DNA of 64,000 nucleotides. Origin: Isoetes taiwanensis. Its lineage: Eukaryota; Streptophyta; Lycopodiopsida; Isoetales; Isoetaceae. The number at the start of each line of letters is the position of its first letter. Position 1 is the first letter of the stretch. Where the stretch lies: contig JAJEKV010000005.1 of assembly GCA_021234155.1 (NCBI GenBank), positions 23,451,584 to 23,515,583 on the forward strand, given 5' to 3'. The position numbers and the translations under genes are program-made. The notes beneath the pieces are model-generated. The model saw nothing but the letters and a program-made list of their open reading frames with translations, did no database searches and was not told where the DNA came from. Shown here piece by piece: positions 22,601 to 34,600 of the stretch.

Positions 22601-25600
22601 CATAGGAGCAAAATGTATATTTTGCACCAAGTATCATTCTGATGGCACCACACTTAAGAGCAAGGATTTGACTATAACGAAGTTTTTGGTCCTGTGGTTA
22701 TGTTGAATACTATGAGAGCAGTGCTAGCATTAGCAGCTCAGAAAAGGTGACCAGTCTACCAAATGGACTTCAAATCTGGATTTTTCAATGGCGAGTTAGA
22801 AGAGGAACTTTACATGTAGCAGCCCCTGGATTCCAAGATCAGATGTGTGCAAGCAAAGCATCTATGGTCTGGAACAGACATGAATATAAATGCATTGATT
22901 ACTGATATGCAATATCAAAAGTCCAGGGCAGATCCTAGTTTATACTATAAGTTCCAAAACACCTTGGTCTCTATTATTTTGCTATATGTTGATGACACCG
23001 TAATGACAGCGGATGTTGCAGATCTCATACACTCTGCCAAAGGTAGTCTCAACATCTACTTTGAGGTAACAGATTTAGGGCTCTTGCATTACTGTCTTGG
23101 CGTAGAATTATGGCAAACCTCTATAGGCGTTTCATTGTCACAACAGAAATACATATCAGAAATCCTTGAGAAATATCACTTGACAGATTGTAGAGCCTCA
23201 CCAAATCTCTATGAACCAGGCCAAACTGATATTACAAACTGAGGATGAAGATGTCGATTGCAATTCTATAGACAGTTGGCGCCTTACTAAACCTATGTAC
23301 CACTCGTCCAGGCATTGTGTATGCAGTAGGAGTCCTATCTAGGTTCATGACACAACCTAAAGAGTTCCATTGGAAGACAGCAAAGTGTGTTTTTTGATAT
23401 CTAAAAGGGATGCTACAAAAGGACTGAGTTATACAAGAGTGTTAAATCCTAAACTAGTCCTTTATTCTGATTCAGACATGGTATCAACTGACATATCTCC
23501 TTTTTTGGAGGAAATCCTATTAGTTGAAAGTCACAAAAGCAAGAATGCAAGAATCCATAGCATAAAGCAGAATCCAAAGCTCTCACACTTACAGTTCAGG
23601 AAAAGCTATGGCTGGTACACTTATGTGAAGATTGGGGCATTCCCACAATTTTTGCAAACAATTTATTGTGTTAACATGGGGCTATTCATCATGTAAAGGA
23701 CTATCAAATGCATCTCCAAATAAAGCACATGGATATCAAATTCTGCTTTGTTCGAGAATAGTCCCCATCCACAGAACAACATGTGATGGCTTTACAAAAT
23801 CCCTTGCAGGAAGACACTTTATTGACTCTTCCTGCATGTTGTATGATGCATGTTGTATGATACTACACCTTAATTATCGTGCCCCAACCAACTGGGCAAA
23901 AGCGTCTAGACGCTAAGATTTGACCCTCTATATGTGATATAGGTGCCGTCTCCCCAAGATCCACTCAAGTGGTGATAATTAGGTGCCGCCTCCCTAAGAT
24001 CTACTCAAGTGGTCCCCTGGCCCCCAAACCATATCATTGTACCTGCTGTTATTACTTGGGGAAAATTAATCTCCTCTCTCATGTTATGTCTTTCATATTT
24101 CTTTGTTTTTAATTCATCAATTTCAATCTGTCAGTTTCTGCTATGCTGGTCATAACGTGGCCTATCTATAAAGGTAGAGTAAATTCCCTTCTCTCTTGCA
24201 TGCATAGAGGAGCCCACGCCTTCTTTCACTGTCTTTCTCTATTCCATTCACTCTGTCATTAAAGCTTTACAAAGCACTTTCACCATTAAAGCTCTACAAA
24301 GTATACTTGTGCATTGGGATCCTGCCTAAGCCCTCTTCTACTACACTATTATAATTTTTTCTAGTGCTTCTAATTCTTATGTTCTTGGCTGCATGCAGAA
24401 GGTTGTGATACAGGAAGTGGATTTGCTCTTGTTCCGTCCTCATATAGTTATGCGTGCGAGATATTATGCGGTGAGGATTTTTCATAATTGAGCTTCCTAT
24501 CTGGTTTCTTTGTATTTGTGTACATGGAACTAAGATGGTCAGTGCAACTTTTGACTCACATTTGCTTTAATTTCTTGTCTGCCGAGCTTCTTAGATAATC
24601 CATAACATGCTAAAATAATAAATTCTTTTATATTCAACGAGCTACCAATTTCTGAAGAGACCAATCTGGAGGTGGTCCGAGTGAATTGGGTGGATTTGTT
24701 CCTTTTACTATGTCAGAAACACTGAAGAGAGCCAGTTTTAACTTCTATTGACATTCTATATAGTTCTACAATAGGGTTTACTGTAGAAGTATTGGGGAAA
24801 TTAGAGCACCTATCTACATACAAATCACAGCAATATGCATTTGAAAATTTGAAGGAACTCCAGAACCATCAGCAAGAAGGTTGTGGATAGACTTTGTTAA
24901 GAAACCAGCTAAGAAACCACCGCCACTTCTTTGGATTGGAAGCGGAGGAGAAAAGAGAACATTGAGTTTTGGGTCTCAGTGCTGCTTTTGACTCCCTCAC
25001 TGTTGGCCAAAAGATGCATAGAACTTTTTTAAATAGAGATGTCTTCAGTATATGAACTGCAGCAGTCTTTCCAAACATCAGGGGACAAATGCTCGTAGGC
25101 AGTCATGGAAGATATGACATCTTGATGCATTCTATTTCTGCATTTTGCTTAAGAAAATTTTGAGTTCCCTTTTGACTCCCTGGGCAGTACACTAATTGTC
25201 AAAAGTTCGATTGACGTTCTCAGTGCCATTACCTGTTCTTAGGCCTATTGATTTCTGGCCTGTTTGATTTTCACTAAGAGTATGGAACTGATTGAAGATT
25301 GATCTTTTTTATTGAAACGAAAACCAACTATAGTGGCTGTTATCATCTGCAAGGACCATAAAATAGTGCGCTTCTCCTAGAGACCTAGTAAGCATGTAGC
25401 AGAGGACAGGATAAAGCATTTCTAAAGGTCTAGAGTCCCTGTGAGGAGCTTGAGCAGGATGAGGATCTTGATGATATTATTTTCCTAGATGGCAGGTCTC
25501 ATCTGTCTTGAGTAATACTTTGACCATATTGTATTTGAATAGATATGCTGCTCTAACATGGCCAAATCTCGCATGCCACTAATATGCTTGGGGAAAGCTT

Positions 25601-28600
25601 ACTAGCCACATATCATATGGGCTGAACCTTAGGCTGGCCATCAATAGTAAATAGTCTAGTTTTATTCATGCACTCAGTTCCTCAGACTCCTAACTGTTGA
25701 GGAGATAGAAAATACAATAAATGGACTTTTAGCTACAAGGTACATCTTTCTTCCATTGAAAACAATACAAAAAAGGTACATCTTTCTTCCATTGAAAACA
25801 ACAGAAAAAAGGAGTGGTTTGCAACCTGGGAGCAATGAACATAGACTTTAGCTTAAGATCTTCCAAAAAAACAATACTCGTACCTTCTGTATCAAACCGT
25901 GGCACAGGAAAAAGAAGATTTAAAACCTGGCCACATGAACATCTTACATTTTGCCCCTAGCTGTACATGATTTGCTGTAATAGTTGGTGTAAGCGATCTT
26001 TATGATCTTTCTTTCTTTCTTTCTTTTATTAGCAGAGTAATTGGATTTTCAGCCATTGTATTATGATAAATGAAGGCTAAAGTCGACCCCAAGATGCATT
26101 TTGATTGCACTATTATAGTATCTTTAAGGACCAGAACACTGCAACTCTGAAGATACAGAGTTCCGGGTCTGCTGAAGGACCCAAAAGTTCACGAAGACTC
26201 GTCCAATCAGTGCAAGAAAGAAAGCTGATATAAATCCTCCTTGCTGCTGATGGTATTTTTCAGTAGATGCTGCCAAAGAGCTATCTACCACGAGACGACA
26301 TTATTTTTTGAGCATTTCAGCTGATGAGAGATCTGTTAGATAAACCTTCTCCAGATTAACTTTAGGATGTAACTAAGATTCGGATTAGATTAGTGCCACA
26401 TGGAATTGACATGGATTATGTATGGCTAAGGAGGTTTGTTCAACAAGATCTAGATATCCCTATATTGACTTCCCAGCTTCCTTTTGTAGTTGCCCTGCTA
26501 TAGTTGCACCAAAACATTATACCGGAACATTGCAAGGGAACAAAACACAATGGAAAACGGAACTTAAATTGGGCCGAAGAATATGCAGCGTATTCTGGAA
26601 CACGTTTTCTGTTTTGTTGCCTTTTTCCAACATGGACCTCTAGAGGTTAATTCACCAAATTTGGATGACATTTAGGTTAGTTTTGGGCTGCTGAAAGATG
26701 TGTTTGAGTATTCACATTCAAGCACATCCAAGACAGAATCCACATCTTAGACCCCACATTCAAAAAACAGAATGAAGGGAATTCATTGGCTGTTAAGCTA
26801 CTCTAGGCAAGTGTAAAGAGGGATTAGGAGCCAAGGAAATTTCATTGGGTGTTCAGCTATGCTAGGCAATTGTGCAGAGCAATCGGGAGCGAGAAGATGG
26901 CAATGTAAATATTGCGGCATGGAGAAGAAAATCCAAGTAGATTGAAGGAGCATATCATATATATCTCACTTCATATGATGTTAAAATAGTTAGTAGTTTA
27001 CTTGTTTCGGGAGGTGTTTCAGTACCTGTTCCATTTCGTTGCAGAGGCTTAGCAACTATAGCCCTGCCTATGAGGAAGATATCATTGAGAAGTCAATGAA
27101 AGATTATGTTCAGAAATGTTGTAGCGATATTTAATCAGAAAAGGAGCGTGATATGGTGATCTGGTGCTGATATGGTCTTTGTGGGGTATAGGATAAAGCC
27201 TTGGAAATGTTGGGGCCCATTGGATAACAATTTCCATGAAAGACCCACCCTTTTTGTTATGTTGGTTAGCACTATGGGGTTATTGCATAACCTTTGATAT
27301 CAGAGCCATGGTTCAGTTCCTCGTGGCAACATTAGTGTGTTCCACGTGTTTGAGGGCAAGCATCTCAAGAAACAAGAGGAATTGATATAGTCTATGGGGT
27401 GTAGAATAAAGCCTTGGTAAGGTTGGGGCCCATTGGGTAACAATTCATTGGGTAACAATTTTCATGAAAGATCCACCCTTTTGGTGTGTTGACTAGCCCT
27501 AGCGGTGCTAGTGTTAACATTGCATGGTCAAAGAAATGAAGCCCAAGGTCACAGTTCATTTTCCTTAGTTAAGGAAGAATTACAGCATCGGGATGTAACT
27601 GCAGATGTCACAGAAAGGAAGGCTCTCGATTTCAAGGGAGTTGCATTGGCGCCTTCCAATATAATGAACAAATCAGACAAAAGCCCAAGCGCGCATTTCC
27701 AAAATAGAGGAACGTAGATAGAAAAGCTAAGAAGCTGATTTTAGGGCTTATTTTAGAGTGACTAGAATGCTGAATGCATCATCATAGGGTTCTAGCTATG
27801 GTTTCCAATAATTTTTGCAATCTCTGCTTTTGCATGTATATATGCATCTCCAGTTGGCATTAAAATTTCTCCCTTGTCGTCTCATCATGTCTTCAAAATT
27901 TGTTGTTGTATGGGGACAATATTATCTCGTTTTTCATTGTTATGACCTTGGATCCAATGATTTTTATTTGCTCATCATGAATTCATGCAGGTGACGTTTC
28001 TTAATCACTTGGTACTGACCAGGCATGGCAATGGGCCAGACATTGCAAAACAGCTTATTGAAATTTATTTTGCTCTGTTTAAGGTACCACTTATTAGCAG
28101 TAAATTTCTACCCAAAACCAGCTATATATGCTTTATAACTTTATATGCTTGCAGACTATCATGAATGAGGACAAAGCTGGTGGAAAAATTGCAAAAGGTG
28201 GCAAAAAACCAAAACTTGATGCTGATGCTAATGGGAATGGATCCCCTGCAGCTGAGATGGATTCACGATTTCTTTCTGCACTTTTAACGGTAATGAAGAA
28301 ATATTGACTGCACATTCTGCTCTGCTCCTCCTAGTTAGTAGCTCGATCGTCTTATCTGTTGGTCCAAAATGCTTGTTAGCTATAACCTGAGCAATGTTAA
28401 TACATTGCACTGGCTCATGCCAACGAGGCATAATGGGTATTTCATGATTGTGGTTGTTACAATGATGAACTTGAGTGGGTGGGTTTTGGAAATGGTTAGG
28501 CTTTCAAGGGTAGATTAATTGCGAAGCTACTAGACAATTAGGTTAGTTGCAGTTCAATATATAATTTCTATGTTGTTGTTAGATGCCTTCAGACCATTTC

Positions 28601-31600
28601 TTTCTTGTCACGTATATTTTATTGCCCTGTAAAAACTAAGAAACAAAAGGGCCTGGAGAGGATGAACTATTTCTCATGTCAAGAATAATTATCCATAGAT
28701 AAAAAGAGCATAAGTACATGCACTTCAGTCTAAACATATGTAGGTACAGTACAATATGTCAAACTCAGCAATATGGTTGAACGTTTCATTTCAGTTGATG
28801 GCTTCGTCGATCGGACTATTTAGAGTGTCCTCTAACCAGCTGGAGATTGAGATTAGAATATTAGTTTAAGATGGCCATTGCGTGACATGAATATAGTCCA
28901 GCTTGAGCAAGATATCATAGTGAGGATCATCTGGTGTGGCTCAGGATTTGAATTTGGAGATCTGAGTCGCCAAAATCTCGGTTTAACTGTTTTGCTAGGG
29001 TCATTTCTTGAATTCTTAGAGGGCATTGAGAGGTTCGTTAGATTTCTTCTGCTTTTTGTGTCTCTTGACTTCAGAAGCATGGAATGGCACATTGCATGCA
29101 TGGGCGCAGTAATGTTAGGAGTACTAATTTTCCAGTTAACAAGAGTGCAGGTTATTGAGGGTCAAAGCAAATTTACAAGTTCCTACTTTGATGATTTTGT
29201 GTTTAATGTGGAAAGGATTCACATCTTTTCTCCTTCTTTTTCAGGGTGTTAACAGGGCATTTCCTTATATTCGTTCTGATGATGCAGATAGTGTCATAAA
29301 GGAGCATACACCTACTCTTTTCTGTCTGGTACCGTTTGAAACCGTTTATATCTTTTACCAGCTTCAGTTGCTTCATTTTCTGAGGCGATGGTATGTTCAG
29401 GTGCATTCTCAAAACTTTGGCGTTGGAGTTCAAGCACTAATGCTGTTGTATCAAGTACTTGCTAAGAATCAAGCAGTTAGCGATCGTTTCTATCGGGCTC
29501 TTTATGGCATTTTGTTGTCACCTGGTCTTTTTAAATCGTCCAAGGTATAAATGGGTTACTTCATGTAGCAGTTTATGTATTGCTTGTTTAATGAATTTAG
29601 ATTTAGTATGATATCATAGCCAGCTAATTGCAGCTATATAAACCAGCCGGAAATTCGCACACTTTGGTGTTGCAAAATTAGTGTTTAATGCAATTTAGAT
29701 TTAGTATGGTATCATAGCCAGCTAATTGCAGCTATATAAACCAGCCGGAAGAGATCTAGAATGCTTGATCCAAATAAAACTTGCTTTATCATCCTTTCTC
29801 ACTACCTGTAATGCCTTTGCGAAAGTTTTGCGAAATAGAACTCTTACCCCACCTGAGCCTTTGAAAATGTCTTTATTTGGTGGAATCTTCCTATACACCG
29901 ATGCCCATAAGTACCCCTCAACAGTTGGAAGACCTTCCTCTTCCAATTGCCATGTTTCTGTAAGAAAACAATATCTTTCCCTTTTATGACATCCATAAAA
30001 TCTCCAGGCTCATTCCATAATTTCCCATTGCAATTCCAGACTGCCAGTGATAACGAGCCTGTGGTCTCATGTCTAGACCCTCAATCCCTATTTGGGACGC
30101 TTATCCCTGAGGATCACTCGGCCATCTCGATAAACAGCCCACTTATTTTCTTTCCGAGCTTTCATGACTTCTTCTAAACACTTCCTCCACTTGCATCATG
30201 GTTAAATCTTCATCCATGAAGATATCTGGGAATTTCTGCAAGTTTCTCCTCCTTTTCAGAGCTTCCAGGCTCGCTTTTGCTGACCGAAAGCGGATAATCA
30301 ATGCTGGACTGCGAGTTCCATTGTTCACCTTCGAGGATCTATCAATGTCATGATCTTGGATATCAAGACTATGCTGGACAAAATCAATTGCTGCTTTGGG
30401 AGGAGCTGATAAATCTTTCAATCCTGTAACTCTGATATTGAGAGCTTTATGTGCACTCCTTTGCTCTTCCTCTAAAGTGACTAAGATGGTGTTTTTCATA
30501 TCCTTTAATGGTTCAGTAGGTCTGTTCTTCCTAACCACTTCAACCCACTTATTAGTTTCTGCCTGTTGTTCCTTAACAACTGTCTGTAATTCCTCAATTT
30601 TGTCAATCTGATTTGACTGTGCTTTGATGCTGATAATTTCCTTCTCCTGCTCCGCCACAGTGGCTTTCAAACTCTTTATTCTAGAGTCCTGCTCTACCAT
30701 CTTAGCTTTCAAGCTTACCAGTTCTGTTTCAATTCTGAGCATCCTGTCAAGCATTTCACTCAGATGTCTATTAGAGATTTCGACCATTATGTCTGGTCCA
30801 GCAGAAACAGACATGTCGGTAGAAAAGAGAGTCTAGTATCGTGAGGAAGTTGTCGCTGATGGTTGATCAACAAAAGAATTAAACATATGGTGGCTTCGAG
30901 AAGAAGAAAGGATGGAAGATTTTATATCTGTACTCTCCTTGAAGAATTCAAATGTCGAGGGATGCTTCTTTTTACAACATAGGAGAAAAAGCAAGATCTA
31001 TAAAGGAAGCTGACTTTAATTTCTACTCATTTTGGCACCTGAGATGTGAAAGATCTTGTCCTTACAGATATCTTTTCTACTTCATTTTTTTACATTCATT
31101 TTTCTCATATTTTGTGTATCAAATTGCAATGATGGTATTCCAAAATGTAGCCTGAATGGTTTTTGTTTAAGCTCTTTATCAATTTTGCTGGTTGCAGATT
31201 GAGATGTTTCTGGCTTTACTTTTCAAAGCAATGAAAGCTGATATTAATTCAAGTCGCGTTTTTGCCTTTGCTAAACGTCTCCTCCAGGTATGCCAGTGTT
31301 AGGCTGATCAATAAAGACTTCACTAGGCATAGCAGAGAATGAAAATATAGAGGGTAATGGATATGGATGTATGTATGTTTAGCTATACAAGTTTATTGGG
31401 CTATAGAGGTCATGAGTTGACAAATTTGTGTCTTTAGGCAGGTTGGTCTTCTTCCCGAGTCTTTGGCTTGTGCGCTTCTTGCTTTATCAAATGATATAGA
31501 ATCTGTGTTTGATCTCTCTCCTCTCAATCTTTCAAGTGGTATCAGAGAACACCTGGAATTCTATGAGCAATAGCAGATGAACTTGTTCATGTGCAGGTGG

Positions 31601-34600
31601 CGTTGCATCAACCATGTCAGCTTGGCTGTGGAGCGTTGTTGCTTATATCAGAAATCCTGAAGGCACGTCCATTCCTTTGGTATGTATGTACTGATGTTTT
31701 CCGAGGGACATTGCTATAGATACGAGACTTTAACCAACTGTGTAGTCAGAAAATAACATCGAATTTTATACCCATGCCATCATTCTGTAGTCAGCATATT
31801 ACATGCTAACATGTTTATTTTCTGCTGTTGAATTTGTGTTTGTCTGTTGTTTTAATTTAGCGAGTGCTGACCTGAGGGTGCAACTTAAGGGACCTATTTC
31901 CTGAAAGTAGAAAATGCCGGCTTATTAAAGACTGGTTCACGAGTTATGCTTGAAAGGCATGCGTGCTTTTGAGGCAAGGTATTGCAGACATCTTCATTAC
32001 TTTGGTTCAATCAGCTGCTGTATATGGATCCTTGATGTGGGGAACAAACCTCATCTAAGCACAAGCAAAGCATCATTTCCTGATTAGACCATTATGCGAT
32101 ACAACTTATACCTACAACATTATTCTATGTAGGTGGATTGAGTATCTCAGAGCCCGTGTAACCTACAGTGTGGATTTGAAAGTTCACACTACAATTTTGA
32201 AAGAGCAGGAAATTTCCCTGCTAAGAATAATGATTCTTCTTGATACTTCCAGAAGGAATGGAGGAGAAGTATGTAGCTGGGTCTGGGCTAGATCCAGCAG
32301 GAACTTGCCGGTTATGCCCAAAATTTCCGGAACCAAGATCTGCACCGCACTGGAGGATGCTAAACTAATGCTTCGATATTCAGAGGGTTGTACAGCAGCT
32401 GCGTAGAAAGCAATTTGAAGAGAATGGTAGCCCAACAATTTATTGTGATCATTTGATCTCAATTTAGATAGCAAATAGTCCACTTTTTGATGCAAGAAGT
32501 AACATTGTGGTCCAATACCATTGTGCTGACGGCACAGAGGACCTTGTTTACTGCAGAACAAATGAGCAGCCAGCAGATATGTTAACAAAGGCACATCTAA
32601 AGAATTTGAAACAGCAACCTGTGTAGCAGCTCTTGCTCATGCATACTCAGGTTGTCAAGACTTAAGGTTATTGAACCACCATATTTACCTCCTTATATTT
32701 TCAAACAACACTGGATCTGAAGGGGATGGCTGAGGATATGTTTCACCCCACTCAACCTCCTCGCGCTCAATTCAAAGCTCAAGGTTCTGATGCCAATCAT
32801 TGCCAAAATATGTGGTATGAACCAAATATGTGATCATTGGAATGGTTAGGTGTCAGCGTCATGTCTGTAGGCTTGAAATCAATGAGTTGTAGGCACATGA
32901 GGTATTGCCTAGAACTAGACGTTAGGCATGAACATGCACGTCCTATAAAGGTGCAATGTAATCTTTCTCTAAAGGAACATGGCCGTCCTTTTGTCTTTTG
33001 CCTGCTCCACTAGTTCTCTCTTGTTTTTTACCTTGCTTCACCATTTCTTGCTGCCTAGACAACAATGATGGCACGATTAAAGCTAAGGATCATCACTTCA
33101 AATTTACTGAGACTGATGATCAGGGCATCCGCCCTCTTAGCAGTAATGATGGCTAAATCCACTATCTTTACGTAACTAAGTTTAAACGTTTACTATTAAG
33201 ACTAGCTGGCTTTGACTTAACTGAAAACCTTACATGCGCTAGCCTAGGTTTGCATCACTCGTTAATGTTCTTGACTATTTGATAGATGACACTAAAGTGT
33301 TACATCCATCTCATCACGTGTCATATCATTCATATCATCACTGCACATGAGCACAAGCTGCCAAGTCACAAATACCGGAAGAGTTGTTGTTCAACAATGT
33401 GGACAGTTCCTGCACGAACTGAAGGGAGAGAAGGATTAGATCTTTTTGCAGCTTTTCATATGGAAGATATCTCCATGTATACAGGTGGCATTATGGTTAA
33501 TTATGCCACACAGATATGCATGAACCTAGGTCAATGTTCTAGTTAATAGCTTCTTAACAATGTAAATACGTTTCTTTACATAAAACTATAATGAATACCT
33601 ACAAGCAACTTCTTGCATACGTAATAACACCGGCAATCTATGACTATTGCGTAAGAATCAGTTGTAAGTTGCTTATAGTTGATCAGTTTAAGTGCTCTAC
33701 CCTGATGTTGATCCACCTTATGCACGAAAATTGTCTATAATAGCTTATTTAGAGTTCTTTTTTTGTGAAGGAATGCAGTCCTTCAACCTGCTCAGAGTGA
33801 TGATTTGGAGGTCTTTGTAGACGTTGAAGAACCTGAAGCAACACCAAATGTAAAAAACATCATTTTAGAATCTTCTCCATGTAACGAAGACCCTGAAGGT
33901 TCTGCTGAGGAACTCAATTGTACAGTCCAAGGCCTTGGTAGTGATGAGGGTGATACCGAGAATGAAGATGAAGAAATTGGAGGCAAAAGGATGCCGAGCA
34001 TAGACATTTCTGGCATAATACCCAGCGGAACTTTTGCTGGTTCAAAAGAATCAGTCAGCTATGATCCTCGCCATCGAGACCCATCCTATTGGTATGTTCC
34101 TATTTCTTGTTTCATGTTTCACTACTTTAATCATATGAGCTATTATATTGTTTATAAGATTTGGCGTAGGAGGCATTGCTAAAAGCAAGGAGTTTATCTA
34201 GTTGTATTACACTTTTGCAGCCGCCTTTTTTGTCCCGCAGATCCATTCTCATCCAAGACACAATCAGCTAGGGGGAACTAGACTGACTTTTAGGATTAGC
34301 TTTGGAGCACTACTTGATTGCATCCATCATTAGTTGGTTTTATTATTCAAGCAGATGTTTGTAGCCTTCATGGTATTTCATTCAGTTATGTTGCCCGTGT
34401 CTTCCATAGCAATCGAGCTTGGATCAGATTGAGTTTGGCTAAAACCACAAGGGTGTAATTTAGAGACAAGATTTGTCTGGTATGATCGTTATCCCAGCAA
34501 AGATACAAATATCTAGTGTACTGTCTAAGTTGTGATAACAAGGTTATGGTATTTAGTGCTATTTTTGAAGCAGTACGATGCGCAGAATTTTGGCCCGCAA

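Larger units (their letters stand above)
19155..24300 (+). mobile_element. Decayed Ty1/copia element in intron 6, sense to the gene
   Basis: Remnants in order: a partial LTR end (19155-19257), primer site (19258-19270), gag-like sequence (~19700-20340), integrase core (~20478-20698), reverse transcriptase (~22500-23200), RNase H region (~23370-23900) and a 3' LTR end (~24188-24290). The LTR ends share TGCATGCATA, CACGCCT and CTTTCACTGTCTTTCTCTAT. Frames are broken throughout. The order gag-IN-RT-RH is diagnostic of copia. A second copia LTR (21752-21935) sits inside. The 5' LTR is mostly missing, so the element's left edge is unclear. Confidence 0.8.

Noticed and set aside
28853-29252. Overlapping ORFs in intron 9
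   Set aside because: Short, overlap each other on opposite strands, no similarity; treated as intron sequence.
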